The notes under the pieces are model-generated. The model saw only the letters and a list, made by a program, of their open reading frames with translations, was not told the DNA's origin and did no database searches. 64,000 nt of DNA, taken from assembly GCF_002878395.1 (NCBI RefSeq), contig NC_061115.1:219507442-219571441 (forward strand), written 5' to 3'. Positions 12,282 through 22,912 of this stretch are shown here, piece by piece (the first letter of the stretch is position 1; each line of letters starts with the position of its first letter). Both the position numbers and the translations under genes were made by a program. The stretch comes from Capsicum annuum. Lineage: Eukaryota > Streptophyta > Magnoliopsida > Solanales > Solanaceae.

Positions 12282-12400
12282 ACAGGTTTGAGCTGTGGAA
12301 ACGACCTATAATGTTTCCATTAGGGTAGATTGTCTGCATCACCCCTGTTGGGATACGACCACAGGATACTTTGTGCACTGGGCTGTTCTTTCTTACTATT
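12282..12400 (+). mobile_element. TS-type SINE fragment
   Basis: GGTTTGAGCTGTGGAAACGA resembles the box B part of the tobacco TS SINE, followed by GGGTAGATTGTCTGCATCAC and CTTTGTGCACTGGGCTGTTC, which match the TS 3' region. It lies in the gap where exon 2 of hydrolase copy 1 should be. Confidence 0.65.
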
Positions 12401-12511
12401 CGAATTTGTTAAATTTTGCTCTTTGTTTACACTTTTAGTACATTCATATCCTTGCCGTTAGCAAAATGTTTTATGTTTACCTTACCGTTATAGCGTAAAA
12501 TGGTTGGACAT

Positions 12512-12632
12512 CTATGTTGCTTGAACTCTCCACAAAAGTTATTGTATACGTGTCAGAACCTCCAAAAAATGCACTACTTTTAGAGAATCCGACATGCACT
12601 TATCAACATGTTTGAAGAGTCCGAGCAACATA
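12512..12632. mobile_element. Short palindromic Mutator-like MITE
   Basis: About 120 bases starting CTATGTTGCTTGAACTCTCC and ending AAGAGTCCGAGCAACATAGG, so the ends are inverted repeats; the interior holds a second inverted pair around AACCTCCAAAAAA and TTTTAGAGAATCC. Same family as 43732-43851, which shows a 9-bp target duplication. Confidence 0.75.
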
Positions 12633-13142
12633 GGCGAACTCCACATATCCAATTCTTAAACAAAAATGTACAAATTTACGCTTCGATTTTTGACTAGATG
12701 GAGTTGCAAAAGGGGAAAAAATGAGATTTTTTCTTAACCATCGAATAATATTAGACCAAACGTTTAACGAAGATCTAGTAAGTTGCTCGATTTCAGATAG
12801 TACGAAGAACAAATATGATCCTTTTCCGTTTTTATTTGTTGGTAGCTTAGCAGGAGCTGCATTATTGGCACCAGTGATCAACTTCTGGTGGCCTGGATTT
12901 CCAGCAAACTTGACTAAACAAGCGTTCGATGAGCAATTACTTAGAGATCGATGGGCTTATCGCGTTATACACTATGTCCCGTGGCTTGTATATTGGTGGA
13001 ATACTCAACATTGGTTTCCTGGATTTAGTGTTGTAACTGGTGAATTCAAATTGTCTCAACAAGATATACAAATTTCCTCTTCACTTAATGAGATGCAACT
13101 TCAAGAGGTGCATATATTCATACCTATTACTCTTTTTGTTAC

Positions 13143-13451
13143 GAGTAAAGTGCCTGAACTATGTTCAGATTTACTACGACAACTTCATGGGGGTCCTATT
13201 ACCTCCTTGAACTAAATTTTAGCGTATTTTTGTCTACCTTTTAAGCTGGCGTGACACCTTTTGTAGACCTTTTTAGCCTACGTGGCACCTTTGATGTGAG
13301 CCCATTTTATATAACAAAAGGTGTCACATCAGCACAAAAGGCCAGGGTGACAAAAATATGCTAAAATTTAGTTCAGGGGATAATAGGACCTCTGTGAAGT
13401 TAGGTGTGTCGTAGCCACTTTGGCTATAATTCGAGGGGTACTAGATTCTTA
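13143..13451. mobile_element. Hairpin MITE family A, copy 1
   Basis: Starts GAGTAAAG and ends with GGGGTACTAGATTCTTA. The left arm has GGGGGTCCTATTACCTCCTT and the right arm its inverted counterpart. The middle is an inner palindrome built from TGACACCTTT and AAAGGTGTCA. It lies in the last intron of hydrolase copy 1, 35 bases past the donor. Confidence 0.85.
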
Positions 13452-13753
13452 ACAATACCCCCTCGAACTATGGCCAAATTTGCTACACACACTCTAACTT
13501 CACAGGGGTCCTATTACCCCCTTGAACTCAATTTCAGTGTATTTTTGTTACCCTTTTGTGCTGACGTGACACCTTTATAACATAAAAATGGGGTCCACGT
13601 CAAAGGTGTCGCATCAGCTAAAAAGGTGTCACGTCAGCCAAAAAGGTGGACAAAAATATGTTAAAATTTAGTTCGGGGTAATAGGGCCCCGTGAAGTTGG
13701 AGTGTGCCGTAGCAAATTTGGTCATAGTTTAGAAGGGTACTAGATGCTTAACT
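13452..13753. mobile_element. Hairpin MITE family A, copy 2, adjacent to copy 1
   Basis: Begins ACAATACCCCCTCGAACTAT directly after the previous copy and ends GGGTACTAGATGCTTAA. Same arms (GGGGTCCTATTACCCCCTTG and the inverted match) and the same inner palindrome. The two copies are head-to-tail with almost no spacer. Confidence 0.85.
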
Positions 13754-14501
13754 TTGATGAATAGTTCTATACCTTTCGAACCAGTGGTTTCTATGCAAAG
13801 CAGGCATCATAGTTTTTAGAGTGAACGATCAAAAACACACCTTAACTATCCCGATCTTTTGAGTTTCGTATCTGATGTATCATGTGTGCGAGTTTCCTTT
13901 CTGAACTGCCATCATTGTTCACTTTTCCTACTTGAACGATGGCCATTGTTCATATTTAATTGTCGTTTTCATTTGTTCATAACAATTTTGTAAATGCAGG
14001 CATATGTTATACAACAAGGGGAGTTTGAGTCACTCCATAGAGACTTAATTATTAGTTTGGGTAAAGTCGAATTCGATCCTATGGATTTGAAGAATCCATT
14101 CCCTAACAATGAAGGCTCAGTACATATATGGCATGGTGTTGAAGATGGCATTGTGTCTGTTGAACTACAACGATTCATCGCGCGAAATCTTCCATGGATA
14201 CATTATCATGAGCTACAAGATGCTGGACATATATTTCCTTATGGTGATGATAGTGTTAAAGATGCTCTATGGAAGTCCCTTTTATTGGGTCTTTCAAAGC
14301 CTTAGCTTTCAATTTGGATGTTCCTGTGGTTCGATCCTTCCCCAGACCCCGCGTATAGCAAGAACTTTACTGCATCGTGTTGCCGTCAAAAAGATTAAAA
14401 TAGATTATGAGAGGGTGTAGCATTGCCTAAATGTTCTTGTTTAGCATGAGAAAGTGAAGTTATCTCATGTGTTGTTCAATTTGAATAAAGATGAAAGAGT
14501 T

Positions 14502-14694
14502 TTCTTTTTTTGGGGTTTTCCACCTGGTGTTCGGTATCCACATTGGAGCCCCGACTAATTTAAATCGCGTACTGCAAGGCTCATTCTGGAGGTGGTGCTC
14601 CCAACAAGATTTTCTTCATACTCAGAGCTTGAACCTGAGACCTTTGGTTAAGGGTGGAGTAATTCCACCACTACACCACAACCCATTGTCGATT
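14502..14694 (-). mobile_element. tRNA-derived SINE with target duplication
   Basis: On the minus strand it starts ACAATGGGTTGTGGTGTAGT (box A-like GGTGTAGTGG), then AGGTTCAAGCTC (box B-like), and ends in an A-rich tail seen as T-runs at 14502-14515. AAAGAGTTT flanks it on both sides (about 14493-14501 and 14695-14703). This is a typical Solanaceae SINE structure; the exact family name would need a search. Confidence 0.8.
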
Positions 14695-15049
14695 AAAGAG
14701 TTTAAGTACAATATACTGTCAGTATAAATAATTTTTATATTATCGAGTCATTTTCATTTGTTATAGATGGACGGAGGGAGTACCTTTTTGGCTGGAAAAA
14801 TTTACTGTGTTTCAAAGCCTTAGCTTTCAATTTGGATGTTTAAAGTCGAAAAAGACTAATCAATAAACCTTGTGGTTCGATCCTTCTCCGGACCCCTGTA
14901 TATAGCGAGAGCTTTACTGCATCGAGCTGCCGTCATAAAGACTAAAAATAGACTATGAAGGGGGTGAAACATTGCCTAAATGTTCTTGTTTAGCATGAGA
15001 CAGTATAGTTATCTTATGTGTTGTTCAGTTTGAATAAAGATAAAAGAGT

Positions 15050-15292
15050 TTTCTTTTCTTTTTTCGTTTCCCAAACGGTGTTCGGTATCCTCATTGGAGC
15101 CTCGACTAATTTGGATCGTGCACTGTAGGGCCCATTCTGGGGGCGGCCCTCCCAACAGGATTTTCTCCATACCCAGAGCTCGAACTCGAAACCTCTGGTT
15201 AAGGGTGGAGTAGTCTCACCACTAAACCACAACCCATTGTCAACAAAAGAATTTCTCACCACTACACCACAACCATTGTCGATAAAAGAGTT
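15050..15292 (-). mobile_element. Second copy of the same SINE within the duplicated block
   Basis: Same SINE as at 14502-14694, carried by the flank duplication, with the same AAAGAGTTT flanks. It has an extra partial repeat of the 5' end (TCACCACTACACCACAACC twice at about 15217-15275), so the head has been duplicated. Confidence 0.75.
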
Positions 15293-15373
15293 TAAGTAAT
15301 ATATACCGTTAGTATAAATAATTTTTACATTATCGAGTCATTTTCACCTGTTATAGATGGACGGAGGGAGTAC

Positions 15374-15702
15374 CCATTTATAGGGATCTTGTGTCCCTTA
15401 AATTACTTCTTTAGTACAGTGACAGATTCATCTTGTAATCAGGGTTAATCCGAACCCCCTTCGACGGAAAATTATATTATTTTTATAGTACTATTTTTAC
15501 AGGATCAAAAATATTTTTATTTATATATAGTAGATGTTGAACCCCCTTCGACTAGTCTGTATGTCTACTTCTGAACCCCTCAATGAAAATTCTGACTCCG
15601 TCACTGCTTCAGTACATGTTTTTTCTCCCTATTTGTGTCCACTTTACCTTTGAGATTAAATGTTATCCATTATCCAACACATTTTTCCAAGCATTAGATT
15701 TA
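15374..15702. repeat. Intergenic repeat fragment
   Basis: No gene. AACCCCCTTCGAC occurs twice (about 15451 and 15540) and the right side reads CTTCTGAACCCCTCAATGAA then AATTCTGACTCCGTCACTGC, a dispersed-repeat edge that looks like a decayed MITE or SINE. Confidence 0.4.
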
Positions 15703-15972
15703 GAGTAAAGCATTTAGTATCGTCATGAACTATGACCAAATTTGTTATGACACACTCAAACTTCGCGGAGGTCCTATACCCTCCGAGCTAAATTTTAGCA
15801 TATTTTGTTCTTTTTAGCTGATGTGACACCTTTGACGTGAACCCCACTTTTATGTAATAAAGGTATCGCATCAACACAAAAGATTGACAAAATATGTTAA
15901 AATTGACTTTGAGGTAATAGAATTCCTGTAAAGTTGGAACGTGTCGTAGTAACTTTAGTCATAATTCTTTTA
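15703..15972. mobile_element. Hairpin MITE family A, copy 3
   Basis: Starts GAGTAAAGCATTTAGTATCG, contains CGCGGAGGTCCTATACCCTC and the inner TGACACCTTTGACGTG, and ends near TTTAGTCATAATTCTTTTA. More diverged than the other copies. Confidence 0.75.
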
Positions 15973-17448
15973 AACTTTCTCTATTAAATGTGTTTTTAAC
16001 TTTAGTCATAATTTATTTTTTTAATCTTTCAAAATCGTATGATTTCGAGTGAATCAACTTTTAAATTTAATAATTTTAGATTTTATTCTTTCGTTGTTGT
16101 GGGATTAGCTTGGTCATTATTTCAACCACTACAAAAAGAAATATAGGTACATATATAAGAGACAAGAGCAACTTGACAATGGATGAAACTTTATAAATAC
16201 TTAAATGAAATTAAAAATTGTTACTCCTTCATTCTTAATTTATGTGATATTTTTCACTTTTTGAGGTTTCAATTATATAAACTTTGATCAATATTTTAAA
16301 ATATATTTTTATTCATCAGATGATAAGAGTTGTAATTTATAGTACTTTTTATATGGGTGCACGAAAATAGTGCATGGACACCCAACGTCAACCACCTCCA
16401 ACATCAAATTAGCCAACTTGATTTTCGAGAAACAAAAAGTGTCATATGAATCGAAATTTTGCGAGAAATGAAAAGTGTCATATAAATCGAGATAGAAAAA
16501 GTATTAGTTAGTTGCATTTTCTTCACTTTTTTTAAAGCAATCATTAATTATTGATATCTACTAAACAACATACTAAGCAATCAAATAATTCATAAAACTA
16601 CTTCACTCCCTATCTTTCCAAATCTTTTATTTTATGTAAAGTTGAACTAACATCAATTATATTAATGGTAATGAATAATTTATTTAATGTAATTAAGACG
16701 TCTTAATTAAATTATACTTTTAATATCCAAAAAAATACTCAATAAATGGAGCAAACAATAGCACATGAGAATTAATCTACAAGTTGAAAGATATCATTTA
16801 TTTCCTCTCAGGCTAAATAAATTGCTTATTCTATCTTCTTCTTTTATATATATTCTCAAGTCGAGGGTCTGTCGAAAATAATTTTGAAAGTAAAATTTGC
16901 GTACACGTCATCTTTCGCAAATTTCACTTGTGAAAATATATCAAGTAGGTTGTTGTTGTTGTGTTATATTTTCTTGTTTGATAAAAGAGTTCAAATTCTA
17001 TGCATAAATAATGTAAAATATATTGAGATTATTATTGTAATTATTTACCTAGTGATATTAGGGAAGTTATCATTTAAATTTTATCAAGTTATCAATTAAT
17101 ACATAGCATAATCTATTTATTATCATGGCAAAAATTGTAGTTGGTAGCAAGAGCTAATTTTATTTCTTAACAAATAACATATTTTTATTTATTCGGTCGC
17201 AATTTATGTTAAAACACTATCTTTTTCTAATATATTTTAAAAAGAATGACATATTTCTATGCAGAAAAGATTGAATTTTAACTTTTTATTTTTATTCTTA
17301 ATGAGATAGTTTATAAGTACATAAATTTATAAACCTTGTTTTAGACCACAAATCTAAAGTTCCATTTTGTATCTTCTTAATTAAACTCCATAATATAATT
17401 AAACATTATTACTTAAATTGAGTGTTATTGAATAGTAATTTACATGCA
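15973..17448. other. Intergenic, AT-rich, with the duplicated promoter block and Stowaway-like relics
   Basis: 16048-16170 repeats 11283-11395 and probably marks the original upstream region of hydrolase copy 2, now about 2.6 kb from its ATG. 16220-16502 is bounded by TTACTCCTTCATTCTTAATT and AGATAGAAAAAGTATTA, resembling a decayed Stowaway. No coding region is convincing. Confidence 0.5.
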
Positions 17449-17728
17449 TCATTTCCACCCTGAACTATAAACGAAATTGTTGAGATATATCCGAACTTAA
17501 AGAGGTCCTATTACCCCTGGACTAATTAAAACCGTATTTTTGGCATCCTTAGTGCCTACGTGGCACATGCATGGCACACTGCATGAATCAACACACTGAA
17601 GGTCCACGTATGTGCCACGTAGGCACTAAGATTGCCAAAAATACAATTTTAATTAGTCCAGGGGTAATAGGACCTCTTTAAGTTCGGATGTGTCTCAGCA
17701 ATTTTATTTATAGTTAGGACGGAAATAC
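17449..17728. mobile_element. Hairpin MITE family B, copy 1
   Basis: Left arm CACCCTGAACTATAAACGAA ... GGTCCTATTACCCCTGGACT, right arm AGTCCAGGGGTAATAGGACC ... TATAGTTAGGACGGAAATAC. The centre is a long palindrome around GTGCCTACGTGGCACA. It shares the TCCTATTACCCC box with family A but has different ends and centre. Confidence 0.85.
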
Positions 17729-18782
17729 TGCGTTTCCTCTTAATAATATTTTATATTATGGGTAAATAATGTACTTAATTATTGACTCTGAATTCACAAT
17801 AAATATTATTGTTTGTTGGTGGATCAACTTCATTGCACTGTCAGAGCTTTAAATTGCATTCATCCCACATTGCTTAGGTCAGTTATATAAATTTTCACTG
17901 ATTATATTTTTCAAATTTAATTTATCTCAGATCAATTTAATAGTTTTGTTATTATAAAATAATAATAACTATATATTTATCAATCGCAAATAAGTTACTA
18001 TTTATTTTATGAATTTATACTAGTTATGGTCCCATTGAATTCACTTGAAGAAGTTCATGCTTCAGTTCCAAATTATAAGTTTCGATCGTCAGTTATATGA
18101 ATTTTTACTGATCATATATCTCAATTAAATTCATCGCAAGCGCTCAACACGTACATATAAAATCTTTACCAATATTATTCAACAATAACAACTAGTATGA
18201 CTCGTAAAACTCGATCTGAAATAAGTTGGGATCGACCAAATGAATCTTTCGTTATCATATTCTCCAATTAAATTGACCTAACACCAACATAAAAGCTTTG
18301 TCATTATTCAACAACTAGTACTAAAAAAATCAGGTGTCAATCCAAAATAAATTGGGGTAGGCCATATATAAATATGTCATTATGTCCCAAAAAGGTCGAA
18401 CCACAAAGATCTATTATACACAATTCTGCCTTATATTTCTGCAAGAAACTGTTTCCACTGCTAAATCCTTGTAACACGCATGAACTTTGCTGGGGTCCTA
18501 TGACTCCCCTAATCTATTTTAACGTATTTTACTTACATTTATTGCACTAAATTCTTTTATTTATTTATCAATAAATTTTATCTATTTATTAGCTTATAAA
18601 CATCACTAAAATACACTAACAAATAGTTCACGGGGTCATAGAACCCCTGCAAAGTTCAGACGTGTTATATCAAAGTTTTGGTATATTTTGGACCCTTTTC
18701 CCTATTATATATACATATATATCAATAAATAGATTTGAGAATTACTTAGTTCACTTATTTGTCTTATTTTTTTCTTTCAGGA
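17729..18782 (+). promoter_or_regulatory. Upstream region of hydrolase copy 2
   Basis: AT-rich with a third hairpin element at about 18470-18680 (GCATGAACTTTGCTGGGGTC to GGGGTCATAGAACCCCTGCA, ends inverted). TATA-like TTATATATAC lies at about 18703-18712, 70 bases before the ATG. TTTTTCTTTCAG ends at 18780, immediately upstream of the start, and looks like a 3' splice site, so a 5' UTR intron is possible. No other gene. Confidence 0.45.
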
Positions 18783-21700
18783 ATGATGAAGAAAGTTGTA
18801 CTACTAGCTTTACCAGTAGTACTATTAGCCTTAATATATCAAACTATTATTCCCCCTCCACCAAGAACTTGCAGCACTGCTGGTGTTCCATCACAAACAC
18901 CAAAAATCAAATTAAGAGATGGAAGAAATTTGGTGTATAAAGAATATGGTGTGTCCAAAAATATTGCAAATTATAATGTTATTTATGTTCATAGCTTTGG
19001 TGGTAGCAAATTTGAGGCTTCACTTATAATTCCGGTATGTATATATAACTTATATATATTGAATTATTTTCAGATGTGTTTGGTATGATGAAAGTCATTT
19101 CGAGCGTATTCTATCTAAAGGGAGCTTTGACGTAACTAGTGATTTTGCATGCATGCTGCCATGCGGTCAGAAATGCAGGGGTATAAGGTTGTGTATAATA
19201 GACGAGTAAAGCATCTAATATGGGTACCTCCTGAACTATGACCAGATTTGTTACGACACACTCCAACTTCACGGGTCAGGGGTCCTATTACCCCTGAATT
19301 ACATTTTAAGGTATTTTTGTCAACCTTTTTAGCTGATGTGGCACATTTTGTCAACCTTTTTAGCTGACGTGACACCTTTGACGTGGACCCCATTTTATGT
19401 AATAAAGGTATCACGTCAGCAAAAAAGAGAGATAAAAGGAAGCAAAAATTGAGTTCGGGGGTAATAGGACCCTGTGAAGTTGGAGTATGTCGAAGCAACT
19501 TTGATCACAGTTCAGGGTACTGGATACTTATCTTTATAATATACCCTTGTGATCCGGTCCTTTCCCGGACCTCATACTTGGGAAATGTGGTCAAGCCCTA
19601 GTTTCTTGAAAAATAACTTACCTAGCCGACGCTTAGATCCGGCTCTACTCAAACTTTTCTGGTTCACCCCAACATTCCCCACTCGTCCGATTATTTATCA
19701 TACCAAAAATACCCTCAGTCTTCTAAGTTCTAATTTTTCAAGTCTTTGATTAATATTTTTTTTTTAAAATAGACTAATGACTTTATTTTTTTATTTTTTT
19801 GTATTTTGTCACAGCAAGCATTTGAAGAATTGGGGGTATATTTTGTGTCATTTGATAGACCAGGTTATGGAAAAAGTGATCCTCATTCAAAGAGAACTTT
19901 TAAAAGTTTGGCACTTGATATTGAAGAACTTGTTGATCAATTGGAACTTGGAAATAAATTCTATGTTATTGGATTTGCAATGGGTGCACATTTTGTTTGG
20001 GGTTGCCTTAAGTATATACCTCAAAGGTAAAATCAAATTTTACTAGTACTATTAATATATCATATTCTTGTCGTTATGGATGACTCAGTTGGTTTGGTGG
20101 GTAGTTATCCACACGGATGACTCGGGTTCGATCCTCACTCAATGTCTTCTGAATCGAGCCTGTCGCACGGGACTTGCCTAGTGCGGTTTACATTCCTTGT
20201 GTGGTTTGCGAGCTAATACATAGTGGGGGTTTACCCAGTGCGCACAAAGTGCTCACCTGAATAGCAGAGGCTGTGGCAGAAGTTATAGCGAAGTTATAGC
20301 GGTTACAGGTTATCCTGGGTTTCCAAAAAAATATATATATTCTTGTCCAGTTCAGTTGGTTTGGAGGGTGGTTATCCACATGGATTACTCGGGTTCGATC
20401 CTCACTCAATGTCTTCTGAGTCGAGCTTGTCGCACAGGACTTGCCTAGTGCGGTTTACATCCCTTGTGTAGTTTGTAGGCTATTACATAGTGGGGCTAAT
20501 CTTTAATTAAAAAAAAAAAACCTTTAATTTAATTATTGATAATTCTTTGAGATAAGCATACTATGACCAAAATTGCTACGACACACTTCAATTTCACAGG
20601 AGTCCTATTACCCCTGATTTCAATTTTAATATTTTTGACACCCTTTTGTGCTGACATGACACATTTATTACATAAAATGGGACCCACATCAAAGGTGTCA
20701 CGTCAGCTAAAAAGGTTGACAAAAAGTGCCACGTCAGCACAAAAGGTTGACAAAAATACACTAAAATTGAGTTCAACAGGTAATAGGATCCTCGAAAAGT
20801 TGGAGTGTGTCATAGCAAATTTGATCATAGTTCGGGGGCACTAGACGCTTCACTCTAATTGTTTTTTTTTCTTCTTTTTTTTGTATACATAGATTAGCAG
20901 GAGCTGCATTATTAGCACCAGCAATTAATTATTGGTGGCCTGGATTTCCATCAAATTTGAGTAAAGAAGCTTATGATAAACAATTAATTAGAGACCAATG
21001 GATTTATCAAGTTGCATATTATGCTCCATGGCTTATGTATTGGTGGAATACACAACAATATTTTCGTGGATTTAGTGTTATTACTGGTGAATTTAAATTG
21101 TCAGAAAAAGATCTCAAAATTGCCTCTTCACTTGATGAAATGCAACTTCAACAGGTACATAATTATGCCCTTTCAATTTTTTATTTTTTTTTAGAAAATG
21201 TTTTGTTTTCAGCCTGAACTATACACGAAATTGCTGAGACGCACCCGAACTTTAGGAGGGTCCTATTACCCCCTGAACTAATTAAAATCGTATTTTTGGC
21301 AACCTTAGTGCCTACGTGGCACATACGTTTGTCTATGTGGACCTTCAGTGTGTTGATTCACTGATGTGCCACGTAGGCACTAAGGTTGCTAAAAATACGA
21401 TTTTAATTAGTCCAGGGATAATAGGACCCTCCTAAAGTTTGGGTGTGCCTTAGCAATTTCGTGTATAGTTCTAGGTGAAAACAGAGTCTTTTTACTATTT
21501 TTTTCATCTTTGTTGTTCGGACTCTGCAAAAATATGGTCAAACACATATGTAAAAGTTATGTATTTGTTGGAGGATCTGACACGTGTGGTGTCTTTGTTG
21601 TTCGGACTCTGCAAAAATATGGTTAGACACATGTGTAAGGTCCTCCAAAAGTTATGTATTTGTTGGAGGATCTGACATGTGTGGCGTCACGTGTGGCGTT

Positions 21701-22866
21701 TTTGTTGTTCAGACTCTGCAAAAATATGGCCAGATGTATGTGTAAGGTCCTCTAAAAGTTATGTATTTGTTAGAGGATCTGACACATGTGATGTCTTTGT
21801 TGTTCGGACTCTGCAAAACTATGGTCAGACGCGTGTGTAAGGTCCTCCAAAAGTTATGTATTTGTTAGAGGATCTGACACGTGTGACGTTTTTGTTGCTC
21901 GGACTCTGCAAATATGGTCAGGCGTGTATAAGGTCCACTAAAAGTTATGTATTTGTTGGAGGATCTGACACATGTGCATGGTTAGACTGTCATGTGGGCC
22001 GGGCCAACCCGGAATCGGCCCGTGTCATTTAATCGGTTTGTGGGCCGGGGCGGGTCTGGGTTGGGGTCTAAGTGGGTCAGGCCTATCCGGGCTCAACAGT
22101 AAAAAAATTTAAAACAACCTTAACCCGGCCCACTTAACCCCACTCGGTCAAACCCACCAAAACCCGATCAAACCCGGTTAAAAAATCGATCAAACCCGGT
22201 CAAACATATTAAAAAAAAAAAACTTTTTTTCAATATACATTATATATACTCACCTATATACATTATAAATACGTTAAACAATATATCTACACTATATATA
22301 TAGTATATTCTACATTAGGATTTAAAAATTATACACACATATACACAATTATTACACATATATATGCACCATCCAATATATATGTACTACTTTAAAGTTT
22401 AAATACAATATACTGCAATATATGTATATATATATATATATATATACTAATTTATAAAATATATACACATGTCTATGTTAAATATACACATCTATAGAAG
22501 ATATATACACATGTATAAGCACCATTCAATGTATATATACTACTACTAGTAAAATATACTACAATATATATACATTACAATATATATAGATATAGTTATA
22601 TACTAATTTATAAAACATATGCACATGTATACGTTAAATATACATGTCTATAGAAGATATATTCACATATATACACTCTATTCTATGTACATGTAATACT
22701 TTAAATTAAATATACTACAATATATATAGATATAATTATATACTAATTTATAAAACATATACACATGTATACATTAAATATACATGTTTATAGAAGATAT
22801 ATACACATGCATCATTCAATGTATATATACTACTACTAATAAAATATACTACAATATTTATACATT

Positions 22867-22912
<46 letters not shown>

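Larger units (their letters stand above)
11825..14305 (+). pseudogene. Alpha/beta-hydrolase gene copy 1, nucleophile exon missing
   Basis: Three exons match copy 2: 11825-12055 (77 codons, hydrophobic N-terminus, then DGRNLVPKK and HSFGASKFEAA), 12846-13107 (LAGAALLAPVINFWWPGF, YWWNTQHWFPGF) and 14000-14305 (GEFESLHRDLI, EDGIVSV, DAGHIFP, stop). All three keep open frames and plausible GT/AG sites. The exon that should carry the nucleophile elbow is absent from 12056-12845. Exon 1 ends in phase 0 but the next exon needs one base to finish a codon, so direct splicing shifts frame. The Asp and His triad positions remain. Exon 1 is also about seven codons shorter than in copy 2. I infer a pseudogene; a short transcript cannot be excluded. 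Confidence 0.82.
14296..15373 (+). repeat. Direct duplication of the hydrolase copy 1 3' flank (about 515 and 560 bp)
   Basis: 14296-14785 and 14811-15373 share the same order: TTTCAAAGCCTTAGCTTTCA (the last codons of the gene), a TS SINE tail, TTGCCTAAATGTTCTTGTTT, the minus-strand SINE, then a Stowaway-like end ATGGACGGAGGGAGTACC. The second copy carries an extra 25-30 bases after TTGGATGTTT. Because the stop codon region is included, the duplication arose after the gene was in place. Confidence 0.85.

Noticed and set aside
12721..13215. A separate 164-codon protein starting at 12721
   Set aside because: The first 40 codons are intron sequence including MITE edge; only the part from 12846 matches hydrolase exon 3.
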